The notes below the pieces were generated by a model. The model did no database searches, was not told the DNA's origin, and worked only from the letters and a program-made list of their open reading frames with translations. A program made the translations under genes and the position numbers. From CAZVVT01 sp964630595 (GTDB lineage Bacteria > Chlamydiota > Chlamydiia > Chlamydiales > VFKH01), in the NCBI GenBank assembly GCA_964630595.1, contig CAZVVT010000004.1:1-64000 (forward strand): a stretch of DNA of 64,000 bases, given 5' to 3'. The first letter of the stretch is position 1, and the number at the start of each line of letters is the position of its first letter. Below, piece by piece: positions 7,470-16,356 of this stretch.

Positions 7470-8366
7470 GTGAACATCGATATCCTTTCGCTCTTTCCCG
7501 GCTATTTCAAGGGACCCTTTGATGAGAGTATCCTCAAAAGGGCACAAGAGCGAGGATTGATGCACATCACCTGCCACGATCTCAGAGCGTGGTCAGAGGA
7601 TGAGAAGTGGAATAGAGTGGACGAAAGGCCATTCGGAGGGGGCGGTGGTATGCTCCTTCAGCCAGGACCGGTAGTGAACGCGATTCGTTCACTAAGAAGG
7701 GCTGGTACCAGAGTCATCGCTCTTTCTCCTCAGGGGGAGCGATTGACAGCCGCAAAGGCAAGAGAGTTGGCCGGCTACGAGCACCTGGTGCTGGTGGCGG
7801 GCCATTATGAGGGAATTGACCAGCGAGCACTGGATGCCGAAGTGGATGAGGAAATCAGCATCGGCGATGTGGTGCTCACCAATGGCTGCTTGGCCGCCAT
7901 TGTCGTGGTCGACAGCGTAGCCCGGTTTGTGCCGGGGGTGCTGGGCAACGAAGCAGCAGCAGAGACCGACAGCTTTGAAAATGGGCTGCTCGAAGGGCCT
8001 CAGCTGACTCGGCCCGTGGAGTTTGAGGGGGTAGAAGTGCCCCCCGTACTGCGTGGCGGCGATCACAAAGCGGTGCGAAAGTGGCGGCTTTCGATGGCCT
8101 TAAGCAAGACGGCGCATATGCGTCCCGATTTGCTCAAGGCTTATGTGGAGGCCCAACTGCCGGAGGCCATCGGCCCCCGAGTAGTGCTGTGGGTGCAGAA
8201 GATTGGCAAACCGCCCCGTCACTGTAAGGTGAGGGCGAAAGCCGCAGATTGGCTCCTTTTGGAAACGAAAGGAATAGAAATCGCCCTGATGGAAGGGGCA
8301 AATGAATTGCAGCTGCCTGTGGTGGTGCAGCTGCCAGAAATTTTTGTTTTTGGAGACGAAACATGA
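7470..8366 (+). CDS. trmD: tRNA (guanine-N1-)-methyltransferase TrmD, C-terminally extended
   Basis: SPOUT-class methyltransferase that makes m1G37 in tRNAs to prevent frameshifting. The N-terminus (NIDILSLFPGYF), ERPFGGGGGM and the SAM-binding knot region (VAGHYEGIDQR, IGDVVLTNG) are all present. The start is GTG at 7470. At 298 residues it is about 50 longer than typical TrmD. Roughly the last 70 residues, after the usual end near MRPDLL, form a separate segment. Chlamydial TrmD proteins are also long, so this is probably a phylum trait. It overlaps rplS by 4 bases. Confidence 0.96.
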   Translation: MNIDILSLFPGYFKGPFDESILKRAQERGLMHITCHDLRAWSEDEKWNRVDERPFGGGGGMLLQPGPVVNAIRSLRRAGTRVIALSPQGERLTAAKARELAGYEHLVLVAGHYEGIDQRALDAEVDEEISIGDVVLTNGCLAAIVVVDSVARFVPGVLGNEAAAETDSFENGLLEGPQLTRPVEFEGVEVPPVLRGGDHKAVRKWRLSMALSKTAHMRPDLLKAYVEAQLPEAIGPRVVLWVQKIGKPPRHCKVRAKAADWLLLETKGIEIALMEGANELQLPVVVQLPEIFVFGDET

Positions 8367-8821
8367 CAAATGATCAGCTACTGCAAGAAGTGCAGAAAGA
8401 GCAAGTGAAGAAGAATCTTCCTGCCTTTACCATTGGCGATACTTTATGCGTCAGTTACCGCATTAAGGAAGTGATTGGACTCGATGCAAGCGACAAGGGT
8501 TCGAAGAACAACAAGACAGCAGCGAAGTCGCAAGAAAAAGAGCGTCTTCAGTCCTTCACGGGCACTGTCATTGCTTTGAAAGGCAAGGGTGCTTCCGAGA
8601 CCTTTACGCTCTACCGCGTTGCCTACGGCACTTCTATGGAGCGTGTATTTCCCGTTCATAGCCCCAAAATTACGAAAATCGACGTAGTGCGCAAAGGGCG
8701 CGTGCGTCGTGCAAAGCTCTACTACCTCCGCGGTGTATCCGGCAAGAAAGCGAAAGTGCGCGAATTGCTCGGTTTGCCAAAGCCTGCGGAAGTAGCTAGT
8801 GCCGAAGCTGCTACGGCCTAG
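8363..8821 (+). CDS. rplS: 50S ribosomal protein L19
   Basis: The 152-residue product has the L19 core (FTIGDTLCVSYRI, then SFTGTVIALKGKG and KGRVRRAKLYYLRG). L19 sits at the subunit interface. Compared with bacterial L19 of about 115 residues it has a lysine-rich insertion of roughly 20 residues between the first strand and the core, plus an alanine-rich tail. The ATG overlaps the trmD stop by 4 bases, and rnhB begins inside its last codons. Confidence 0.96.
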   Translation: MTNDQLLQEVQKEQVKKNLPAFTIGDTLCVSYRIKEVIGLDASDKGSKNNKTAAKSQEKERLQSFTGTVIALKGKGASETFTLYRVAYGTSMERVFPVHSPKITKIDVVRKGRVRRAKLYYLRGVSGKKAKVRELLGLPKPAEVASAEAATA

Positions 8822-9422
8822 CCATTTTGAAGGGATCACAGTAGGGGTGGATGAAGCGGGTCGTGGCCCGCTTGCAGGCCCTGTTGTGGCCGCCGCTTGC
8901 TATGTTCCGCATGACGTGTTTTTGCGCGGCGTGAATGATAGCAAGCAGCTCAGCCCGCTTCAGCGAGGGCGCATCTTGTCAAAAGTCGAGGCCGACCCTC
9001 GTATCATGTACGCCGTTGCCGCAGTGGATTCCACGGTCATTGATGAGATCAACATTCTGCAAGCAACTCACCGGGCGATGCGGGAAGCAGTTGCTGCCCT
9101 GCGCGAGGCGATGCTGGCGATTGGAATCCTGTTAAATAAGGCGCTGGTAGACGGTCGGCCTGTTCCTGATCTGGGGTGTCCTCACGAGGCATTTGTGCAG
9201 GGAGATGGACGAGTCTACTCGATTGCTCTCGCTTCCATCATTGCCAAGGAAAAGCGAGATGCGCTGATGAAAGCCTATCCCGACCAGAGGTGGAAATTTC
9301 ACCAACATAAGGGGTATGGGACAGAAGAGCACTTTCGCCTGATAAAAAAATTCGGGATCTCTCCGATTCACCGAAAAACGTTTATAGAGGAACAATGGCA
9401 GCCGCCGCAGCTCTCCCTTTAG
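8799..9422 (+). CDS. rnhB: Ribonuclease HII
   Basis: The 207-residue product cleaves RNA in RNA-DNA hybrids and single embedded ribonucleotides. It has DEAGRGPLAGP at the N-terminus with catalytic Asp and Glu, NDSKQLSP, and later ASIIAKEKRD and HKGYGT. The start is GTG at 8799, overlapping rplS by 23 bases; no better start precedes DEAGRG. In Chlamydia gmk follows this gene, but here a kinase-like gene overlaps its end by 28 bases. Confidence 0.96.
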   Translation: MPKLLRPSHFEGITVGVDEAGRGPLAGPVVAAACYVPHDVFLRGVNDSKQLSPLQRGRILSKVEADPRIMYAVAAVDSTVIDEINILQATHRAMREAVAALREAMLAIGILLNKALVDGRPVPDLGCPHEAFVQGDGRVYSIALASIIAKEKRDALMKAYPDQRWKFHQHKGYGTEEHFRLIKKFGISPIHRKTFIEEQWQPPQLSL

Positions 9423-10468
9423 GAACCCTTACAAGAGAATTGGCCATTGCCCGCGCACTTGGACAAGCAGTGAAAGTACAGCAAAAGGTGCTCACGGCTG
9501 AAGTGGTGGGGGCGATCTGGGATTTTGCTACAGCTCATGCCGGTGAGTGTCCCAAAGAGGGGTGTATACGCTATCGAGCCAAAGAACATCCCGGGCTACC
9601 ATTGAGCCTGATTTTGCAATCAAAAGAAGATGGGGTGCATCTGATCATTGATGCTTCGAGCAAGAAAAGAGGATGCTTTATCTTTGATGGGCGAAAAAGT
9701 AGGGGAATACGATTTGCGCATGATCTGACGGAGAATGCTGTGTTGATCTCCTCTACGCAGAAAAAGGGGGAAGAGTGCAAAGTTGATCCTCGTATCGAAG
9801 GAGTTGTCACCCCTGCTGTAAAGCTCGTGACAACCTATTGGGAGAAGGTTCGTGTTTTGCGTACGTTTTGCGAAAGTGGCGATGCTCTTACTCTGCTACA
9901 AAAGCGTTTTGCAACAAAAATCTATCTGACACGACAAGAGATGAGCCGCATTTTTGAGCCGGTAATTCGCAGTCTTAAAATTTTGCATACGTTAAAAGAG
10001 CCGCTGGCGCATGGCGATGTGAAACTTGCCAATATTGTACTCGATGAAAAAGGGCGGGGGATGTGGATTGATTTCGAACATTGTTCGAAACGTAGCTCTA
10101 AAAGAATAACCGGAAGCACCATGCAATGGTCCCCTGAACTTTTTGAAGCGATGGGTAAAGAACCTTGGAATCCATCAGAGCGTGCATTGCTTGAGCTCGA
10201 TCGATTGGCTGCGGACGTTTGGGCGCTTGGAACGATTCTTTTGCAGATGATTCTTTTAGGACCCACATATGACATTGACAAAGGCAGCCCCTCAGATGCC
10301 CCCAAACTAATGGGGATAAGGCTGCGGGAAACAAAGTTTCCAGGATATACGGCGGAGCAACGCATGAGATTGTTCGCAATGCTTTCTGGTATGCTAAAAG
10401 TAGATCCAGAGGAACGAATGACGATGGCTCAGGCCTATGAGGCCTTTGTCGCCATCTACGCGCCCTAA
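9395..10468 (+). CDS. Atypical protein-kinase-fold protein, effector candidate
   Basis: The 357-residue protein has a recognisable C-lobe: catalytic loop HGDVKLANIV (HRDxKxxN type), DFE in place of DFG, a substrate-loop-like SPELFEAMG, and DVWALGTILLQMIL for the F helix. The N-lobe is poorly conserved. The position expected for the ATP-binding VAIK lysine appears to read VLISS, and no glycine-rich loop is obvious. The first ~90 residues match nothing I know. It could be a weakly active or pseudo-kinase. The ATG (after GAGG) overlaps rnhB by 28 bases. It has no counterpart at this position in Chlamydia and may be a secreted effector (inference). Confidence 0.75.
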   Translation: MAAAAALPLGTLTRELAIARALGQAVKVQQKVLTAEVVGAIWDFATAHAGECPKEGCIRYRAKEHPGLPLSLILQSKEDGVHLIIDASSKKRGCFIFDGRKSRGIRFAHDLTENAVLISSTQKKGEECKVDPRIEGVVTPAVKLVTTYWEKVRVLRTFCESGDALTLLQKRFATKIYLTRQEMSRIFEPVIRSLKILHTLKEPLAHGDVKLANIVLDEKGRGMWIDFEHCSKRSSKRITGSTMQWSPELFEAMGKEPWNPSERALLELDRLAADVWALGTILLQMILLGPTYDIDKGSPSDAPKLMGIRLRETKFPGYTAEQRMRLFAMLSGMLKVDPEERMTMAQAYEAFVAIYAP

Positions 10469-10496
10469 CATTAACCAAATCTTAATAATATAGGGC

Positions 10497-10502
10497 TAAA
10501 AT
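10497..10502 (+). promoter_or_regulatory. Candidate leaderless -10 box for the gene at 10511
   Basis: TAAAAT followed by 8 bases and ATG, with no Shine-Dalgarno sequence. No good -35 box is seen. Confidence 0.3.
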
Positions 10503-10510
10503 TGTCTCCT

Positions 10511-11635
10511 ATGGCCGCCGCACCCGTACCTTCTAATCCCAATCCGTTCGTTGAGCAACCAGACTCACCGCAGGCAGCAAGAGCTGCGGGCGCAGTGAGA
10601 GGAATGCTGATGGGAGGAATGCTTCGTGTAGAAGATGCAGTAGGCGGGCACTTCTTTGCTCCTGAAACAGCGCCAGCCGTAGACAATCCTTTGGCAGGCA
10701 GGCTCGCTACGTTGGATACACGACTGACCGACATTGGTAGCTCATTAGAGAACATAGCAAGGTGGCAGAAACGCATAGCAACGATTGCTTACATCATCAC
10801 CGTTGCCTCTGCGGTTCTTAGTCTTTTGCAGCTGTGGTGGGTTTCACTGCCGATCATGGGCATTGCAGTTATTCTAGGTCTTGTTTCGTTCTATCTTGGG
10901 CGTAGACAGCAGGGTCTTTTGATGGAAGGTCAGAGGAATCTGGTGGAATACAAAACGGGGTTTTCTGATCTTGTCGCTAAATCTGATGTGGCTGGACGTA
11001 GTTGCCTACGAGAGTTGATAACAAAACCTGCGATGCACGAAGACTCTCATCCACGTTATCGTGTAACGAAAGTATTTGAACGCGTTCTTCCCCCGTCTGC
11101 CGAGAAAAAAATCTATGCGCTTTTTTTCTTCATTCACAAAACTTCTTCTGCTGCAGTAGTATCAGAAATTTCTGAAGAAGGGGTACAGGGAAATATCGAA
11201 AGACTTAATGAACAGACACAGGCGTATCAGCTCGCATTGAAAAAATGGCGTACGGCAAAAGATATTCTGCACGGCCTTGCGCAGGCTGCGAGTATTGCCG
11301 TGGGTATTTTAGGAATGGCCATAGGGGGCCCTATTATTCTGCCTATCGTGGGTGCGGCCTTTGTTTTTATGCTGGGCGCATTCTGCTTGCATATCATCCA
11401 TGCTCGCAAACTTCAAAAAGCCCTTCTTCTTACACACTCCTACGATCGCGCCACAACGCGTCATATTGCTGCGCGAATCACGGACGATGAGAATTTGAAA
11501 AAAGCCCTCCTTCGAGAAGCGAATGCGCAAGCATCTCTAAAGCCTCTCAATGGTGATGGTTTTGTAGATGAATTCTGCCGAATTAAGGTGGGGAAAATCT
11601 CCGGTCCAATTACTGAGGAGCTTCCAGCGGCCTGA
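10511..11635 (+). CDS. Inc-like protein with two hydrophobic hairpins
   Basis: The 374-residue protein begins MAAAPVPSNPN (ATG at 10511; a TTG three codons upstream is less likely). The first ~80 residues are low in hydrophobics. A bilobed pair lies at about 89-130 and a second pair at about 245-295, with charged segments between and after. Two such hairpins suggest an inclusion-membrane or other host-membrane effector. I do not recognise a family. It converges on nagZ and their tails overlap by 26 bases. Confidence 0.72.
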   Translation: MAAAPVPSNPNPFVEQPDSPQAARAAGAVRGMLMGGMLRVEDAVGGHFFAPETAPAVDNPLAGRLATLDTRLTDIGSSLENIARWQKRIATIAYIITVASAVLSLLQLWWVSLPIMGIAVILGLVSFYLGRRQQGLLMEGQRNLVEYKTGFSDLVAKSDVAGRSCLRELITKPAMHEDSHPRYRVTKVFERVLPPSAEKKIYALFFFIHKTSSAAVVSEISEEGVQGNIERLNEQTQAYQLALKKWRTAKDILHGLAQAASIAVGILGMAIGGPIILPIVGAAFVFMLGAFCLHIIHARKLQKALLLTHSYDRATTRHIAARITDDENLKKALLREANAQASLKPLNGDGFVDEFCRIKVGKISGPITEELPAA

Positions 11636-12665
11636 GGCGCTGATCTAACCTCTGTAGGCTAACCTCTACACTTCTTTGAGAAATGACACCTGAGGCAATG
11701 GCCTCTTGAATCCACTCTACAGCCCTACCCGTCAGAGCTTCATCGTAGGAGCAGTTCATCATACGAGTCTGATCGGATGCAATGACTGCCACATCACAGC
11801 CTGCATTGATAGAGCGAATGATTGCCGTGCGCAGGTCCGTTTTATCGTGAATAGCTCCCATCAAGAGATCATCAGAGAAAATGAGCCCGTTAAAATAGGG
11901 GCGCAGATGTTGCTGAAGAGCGGGGGAGAGGCTGATGGGCCAATGGGCATCCCAATCCCGGTGTGTGATGTGGGCAGCCATGATGGCGTCTGCATAACCC
12001 TCTTCAATGAGCTCGTAGAAGGGCTGCACATCCGCATCGCTTAAGCTTGCGGTAAGATCGGCAAAGCCGGCGTGGGTGTCTGTGGTTGCTTTGCCCAAAC
12101 CGGGATAGTGTTTGAGTACAGTGAGAATGCCCCTCTGCCGGTGAGCATCGATGAACCTCTTGGCATGTTCAATGACATTTGCAGGCTCGGCGGCAAAGCT
12201 ACGGCCTTTTTTGCCGATGCAGGGGTTTTCTGCATCATGAAGGTCGACCACAGGAGCCAAATTGACATTGATGCCCATCTCTTGGAGTTGCTTGGCTGTG
12301 CAGCACGCCCAGGTAAAGGTCTCTTGCGCAGTTTGTTGTAGTGGAGCTGGAGGGCAAGGGGCAAACCCTTTTCGTGGGTCGAGCCTGCAAATCAGGCCGC
12401 CCTCTTGATCAATGGCGATCAGCAGTGGATGAGGGGAAAGTTCTCGCAGATGCGAGCAGAGATTTTTCAGCTGGGTCGGACTTTCGATGTTGTGGTTGAA
12501 TAAAACCACTCCACCTACATGACCCGCTTGCAGTTCTTGAGCAAAAACAGGAGAGACTTCTGTGCCGTAAAACCCGACGCAAAGCAAACGGCCGACATCG
12601 CTGTGGATGTCGGCCGTCAAAAGTGCTGTTGCAAGCAACAGAGAGGCGAGTCTAGTAATCCCCAT
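11610..12665 (-). CDS. nagZ: Beta-N-acetylglucosaminidase NagZ-like (GH3), with signal peptide
   Basis: The 351-residue glycoside hydrolase family 3 protein has DQEGG (86-90), KHYPG (185-189), the DTH loop (196-198) and SDDLLMGAI with the nucleophile-type Asp. NagZ removes N-acetylglucosamine from peptidoglycan fragments. Unlike the cytosolic NagZ of E. coli, the best start (ATG at 12665, overlapping groEL by 14 bases) gives a signal peptide (MGITRLASLLLATALLTA), implying periplasmic action. The reading frame extends further into groEL, but that would bury the signal peptide. It is last in the minus-strand gene row. Confidence 0.9.
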   Translation of the reverse strand: MGITRLASLLLATALLTADIHSDVGRLLCVGFYGTEVSPVFAQELQAGHVGGVVLFNHNIESPTQLKNLCSHLRELSPHPLLIAIDQEGGLICRLDPRKGFAPCPPAPLQQTAQETFTWACCTAKQLQEMGINVNLAPVVDLHDAENPCIGKKGRSFAAEPANVIEHAKRFIDAHRQRGILTVLKHYPGLGKATTDTHAGFADLTASLSDADVQPFYELIEEGYADAIMAAHITHRDWDAHWPISLSPALQQHLRPYFNGLIFSDDLLMGAIHDKTDLRTAIIRSINAGCDVAVIASDQTRMMNCSYDEALTGRAVEWIQEAIASGVISQRSVEVSLQRLDQRLRPLEAPQ

Positions 12666-14283
12666 GATGGTGGTGACCGGCTGCAGCAGCAGGCTCTTCA
12701 TCTTTGGGCAGCTCTGCAACGATGGCTTCCGTGGTGAGCAGAATGGAGGCAATCGATGCCGCGCTTTCTAGAGCCAAACGAGAGACCTTTTTGGGATCAA
12801 GGATACCAGCCGCAAACATGTCGACATATTCGTCCGTCAGAGCGTTATAGCCATGTCCGATGGGCAGGCTCATCACCTTCTGGAGAATAATGGCCCCTTC
12901 AAGGCCCGCATTCTCTACGATTTGGCGCAGAGGAGAGGAGAGGGCACGGATGATGATCTGCGCACCGATGCGTTGATCACCTTCCAAGCTTTGTGCCAGC
13001 TTTTCTACTACAGGAATCGCTGAAACAAGAGCGGACCCGCCACCTGCAACAACGCCCTCTTCGACTGCCGCTTTCGTTGCGTGCTGCGCATCGTCTACGC
13101 GGTCTTTCTTCTCTTTCATCTCCGCTTCTGTAGCAGCACCAACGCGAATGACGGCAACGCCGCCTACGAGCTTTGCCAGACGCTCTTGGAGCTTCTCGCG
13201 ATCGTAGTCAGAGGTCGCCTCTTCGATTTGGCGCTTCAAAAGGGCAGCGCGTTCCTGCACGGCTTTTTTGTTGCCTGCACCCTCTACGAGAGTCGTGTCA
13301 TCTTTCTTGATGATTGCTTTCTTGACGCGGCCGCACTGCTGCAGCGTAACGCTTTCCAGCTTCATGCCGAGTTCATCAGAAATCAACTCGCCACCGGTGA
13401 GAATCGCAATGTCTTGCAGCATCGCTTTGCGACGATCGCCAAAGCCCGGCGCTTTCACAGCACAGACTTTGAACCCAGCGCGCAGACGGTTGACAACGAG
13501 TGTTGCAAGTGCTTCACCATCAACATCTTCCGCAATGATTAGGAGGGGCTTGCCACTTTCTGCTACGGCTTGCAGAAGGGGAAGGAAGTCTTTGATGGAA
13601 GAGATTTTCTTTTCAAAGATGAGCACATAGGCATCTTCCAAAATGGCCTGTTGGTTCTCCATGTCGGTCATGAAGTAGGAGGAGAGGTAGCCGCGGTCAA
13701 AGTTCATCCCTTGTGCAACATCGAGGATGGTTTCAAAGCCCTTGGCTTCTTCTACTGTGATCGTTCCATCTTTACCCACTTTGTCCATGGCTTCTGCAAT
13801 CAGATTGCCGATTTCGGAGTCGTTGTTGGCGGAAATCGTCGCCACCTGAGCGATCTCTTTCTTGCCGGAGACGGGCTTGGCGATTTTTTCCAGATGCTCC
13901 ACAACGGCTTTTACAGCCTTTTCGATGCCGCGCTTTACTTCAATGGGGTTAGCGCCGGCGGCTACGTTGCGTAGGCCTTCTGTGTAGATGCTCTCCGCGA
14001 GGACGGTGGCTGTGGTTGTGCCATCGCCTGCCTTGTCGGCCGTCTTGCTAGCTACTTCCTTGACCATCTGCGCGCCCATGTTCTCATGGCGGTCTTCTAA
14101 TTCGATCTCTTTTGCAACGGTAACGCCGTCTTTTGTGATGTGCGGCGAGCCCCAGGAGCGATCTAAAATGACGTTACGCCCTTTGGGTCCTAAAGTTACC
14201 TTAACGGCCCGAGCCAGTGTCTGCACGCCTTTCAAAATCTTGGAGCGCGCCTCTTCTCTGTACTTAATTTCTTTTGCTGCCAT
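12652..14283 (-). CDS. groEL: Chaperonin GroEL (60 kDa)
   Basis: The 543-residue chaperonin subunit folds proteins in a 14-mer with GroES. It has the family ATP site GDGTTTATVLAE and the catalytic VDDAQHA. The C-terminus, which usually ends in GGM repeats lining the cavity, ends here in GHHHHGDY with four histidines in a row. The order groES-groEL behind pepF is that of the main groEL locus (CT110) of Chlamydia, so this is probably the housekeeping copy. No CIRCE operator is visible upstream of groES. Confidence 0.98.
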   Translation of the reverse strand: MAAKEIKYREEARSKILKGVQTLARAVKVTLGPKGRNVILDRSWGSPHITKDGVTVAKEIELEDRHENMGAQMVKEVASKTADKAGDGTTTATVLAESIYTEGLRNVAAGANPIEVKRGIEKAVKAVVEHLEKIAKPVSGKKEIAQVATISANNDSEIGNLIAEAMDKVGKDGTITVEEAKGFETILDVAQGMNFDRGYLSSYFMTDMENQQAILEDAYVLIFEKKISSIKDFLPLLQAVAESGKPLLIIAEDVDGEALATLVVNRLRAGFKVCAVKAPGFGDRRKAMLQDIAILTGGELISDELGMKLESVTLQQCGRVKKAIIKKDDTTLVEGAGNKKAVQERAALLKRQIEEATSDYDREKLQERLAKLVGGVAVIRVGAATEAEMKEKKDRVDDAQHATKAAVEEGVVAGGGSALVSAIPVVEKLAQSLEGDQRIGAQIIIRALSSPLRQIVENAGLEGAIILQKVMSLPIGHGYNALTDEYVDMFAAGILDPKKVSRLALESAASIASILLTTEAIVAELPKDEEPAAAAGHHHHGDY

Positions 14284-14288
14284 GATTT

Positions 14289-14573
14289 TTAACCTACAAT
14301 TGCAATAATATCGTCACCGCGCAGGATGAAATACTCTTTACCATCTAAAGAGATCTCCTGGCCGCTATACTGTTCCATCAACACCACTTCGCCCACTTTC
14401 ACAGGGGCAGCAGTGACTTTTCCATCCCCGCCGACCTTTCCAGCACCAACGGCAACCACTTTGGCCTTTTCCTGCTTTTTTTTCGCTGAATCAGGAAGAA
14501 TGATGCCGCCCTTGACGGTTTCGGCTTCCAGGCGCTCTACGAGGACTCGATTTCCTAAAGGTTTAAATTTCAT
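14289..14573 (-). CDS. groES: Co-chaperonin GroES (10 kDa)
   Basis: The 94-residue product has the GroES N-terminus (KFKPLGNRVLVERLE), a mobile loop (TVKGGIILPDSAK) and a C-terminus with EYFILRGDDIIAI. It caps the GroEL ring. It starts 49 bases after the pepF stop, with TGGAGG a few bases before the ATG, and is followed after 5 bases by groEL. Confidence 0.98.
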   Translation of the reverse strand: MKFKPLGNRVLVERLEAETVKGGIILPDSAKKKQEKAKVVAVGAGKVGGDGKVTAAPVKVGEVVLMEQYSGQEISLDGKEYFILRGDDIIAIVG

Positions 14574-14622
14574 ACAATGGACCTCCAGTGAGGAAAGAAG
14601 GTACGAAATTCCACCATTATTC

Positions 14623-16350
14623 TCAAGAATTTAGCTTCTGCACTAGGCCATCAAAGTAATTGATGGCAAGGGAGATGGGCTCTTCTTTTGTCATGTCAAC
14701 GCCCGCTTCTTGCAGAAGCTGGATGGGGTAGTTGCTGCCGCCGGATTTGAGGAAGCGGAGGTACTTTGTAGGAGAGCCGCTTTTTACTTGGGTATGCAGC
14801 GCGATGGCGGCGGAGATGCCGGTGGCGTATTGGTAGACGTAGAAGTTGTAGTAGAAGTGGGGGATGCGGGCCCATTCGGCAGCAACGGAGTCATCGATGG
14901 TGACGTTAGGACCAAAATAGACGCGGACGAGCTCGACGTACTTTTCTTCGAGGCTTTCGGGGGTGAGAGGATTGCCCCCTTCGACCATTTCATGAGCCCA
15001 GAGTTCAAATTCGGCGAACATGGTTTGACGAAAGAGAGTGGATCGAATGTCGTCGATCTTTGCTTGGGTAAGCCAGGCGCGATCATCGGGACGCTCTTTA
15101 AGAAGGTGTTCGAAGAGCAGCTGTTCGTTGAAGGTAGAGGCAACTTCAGCAACAAAAATCGGGTAATCGCTCAAGTGGTAGGGTTGATTCTTGCGGCTGA
15201 AGTAGCTGTGCATGCTGTGACCTGCTTCATGAGCCAGCGTGTAGACATCGCGCAGAATCTCTTTGTAGTTCATCAGGATGTAGGGGTGGCTGTCATAGCA
15301 GCCGCTGGAATAAGCGCCGCTGCGCTTGCCCGGCTTTTCAAAACGATCTACCCATGCCTCTTTTTGTAAACCGCTGCGCAAAATGGATTGGTATTCATCG
15401 CCTAGCAAGGTCACCGAGTCGATGACCAACTTTTCGCCCTCGTTGTAGGGGAACAAGCGCTCCACATCGGCTACCAAGGGCACATTCATGTCCCATAGTT
15501 GCAACTGGTCTACTCCCAAAGCCTTTTTGCGCACATCGAAATAGCGGTGCAGCGATGGCAATCGGTTGCGCACAGAGCGAATCAAGTTGGTATAGACTTC
15601 CAGGGGCACATTTTTGGGCTTGAGAGCAGCCTCTAGGGCACTTTTGAAGTTGCGTTTGCGGGCTTCAAAAGCGTGTGCTTGGATCTGTCCCTGCAATAGG
15701 TCACAGAGGGTGTTTTTGTATTCGCTATACTTCTTGTGGTAGGTCTTGAAGGTCGATTCGCGCAAAGCTCTGTCGGGGCTTTGCAGATAAAGCCCGTAGC
15801 GCGCATGTGTAAGGGGCTGCGGTTTGCCTTGGCCGTCGACAGCATCAGGGAAGACAAAGTCGGCGTTGTTGAGAGCCGAAAATGCCTTGTAGGCGGTTTG
15901 TAGGGGCTGTGAAGCGGCAGCGAGCAGCTCCTCTTCGCTTTGGGAAAGGGTGTGCGGCTTGAGACGATAGGTCTTTTCCAGAAAAAACTTGTAGGTCGCC
16001 AGCTCAGGATTGCGAATGAGGTTGTGAAAGGTTGTTTCATCAAGAGCAACGATTTCCGGCTGGATCCAAGCGCCCAATTCTTGCAGCCTCTGCAAACGTG
16101 TGAGCGCCTTTTCGTAGGCGATTTTTGGACCCGTTGCTGTGATGTCTTCGTCGTGCTTCAGGTGAGCCCACGTAAAGAGTTTTTCGGCCGCGCGCGAAAG
16201 ATCGAAAAAGGTCGAAAGGGTTTCTACGAGTTCTTGGACCTGTCCCAACTTGCCCTTGTGGCGTAGCAGAGAGGTCTCATCGACTGGTTGATCAAATTCC
16301 TTGTTCCAAGCTTCAAGTGATGGATAGAGTGGCGAAAGATCCCAATTCAT
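14623..16350 (-). CDS. pepF: Oligoendopeptidase F (M3 family)
   Basis: The 575-residue zinc metallopeptidase carries HEAGHSMHSYFS with the HExxH zinc motif and the distal glutamate region typical of M3B peptidases. It degrades short peptides in the cytosol. The N-terminus MNWDLSPLYPSLEAW matches the family and the length is normal. Its start lies 6 bases after the ptsH stop and it precedes groES-groEL, as in Chlamydia. Confidence 0.96.
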   Translation of the reverse strand: MNWDLSPLYPSLEAWNKEFDQPVDETSLLRHKGKLGQVQELVETLSTFFDLSRAAEKLFTWAHLKHDEDITATGPKIAYEKALTRLQRLQELGAWIQPEIVALDETTFHNLIRNPELATYKFFLEKTYRLKPHTLSQSEEELLAAASQPLQTAYKAFSALNNADFVFPDAVDGQGKPQPLTHARYGLYLQSPDRALRESTFKTYHKKYSEYKNTLCDLLQGQIQAHAFEARKRNFKSALEAALKPKNVPLEVYTNLIRSVRNRLPSLHRYFDVRKKALGVDQLQLWDMNVPLVADVERLFPYNEGEKLVIDSVTLLGDEYQSILRSGLQKEAWVDRFEKPGKRSGAYSSGCYDSHPYILMNYKEILRDVYTLAHEAGHSMHSYFSRKNQPYHLSDYPIFVAEVASTFNEQLLFEHLLKERPDDRAWLTQAKIDDIRSTLFRQTMFAEFELWAHEMVEGGNPLTPESLEEKYVELVRVYFGPNVTIDDSVAAEWARIPHFYYNFYVYQYATGISAAIALHTQVKSGSPTKYLRFLKSGGSNYPIQLLQEAGVDMTKEEPISLAINYFDGLVQKLNS

Positions 16351-16356
16351 AAGCTT

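Noticed and set aside
14574..14622. CIRCE heat-shock operator before groES
   Set aside because: No TTAGCACTC inverted repeat is present; any HrcA site would have to be further upstream in the row.
14710..15369. A 219-codon frame antisense to pepF
   Set aside because: Lies opposite the HExxH-containing half of pepF, so it is a mirror of conserved coding sequence.
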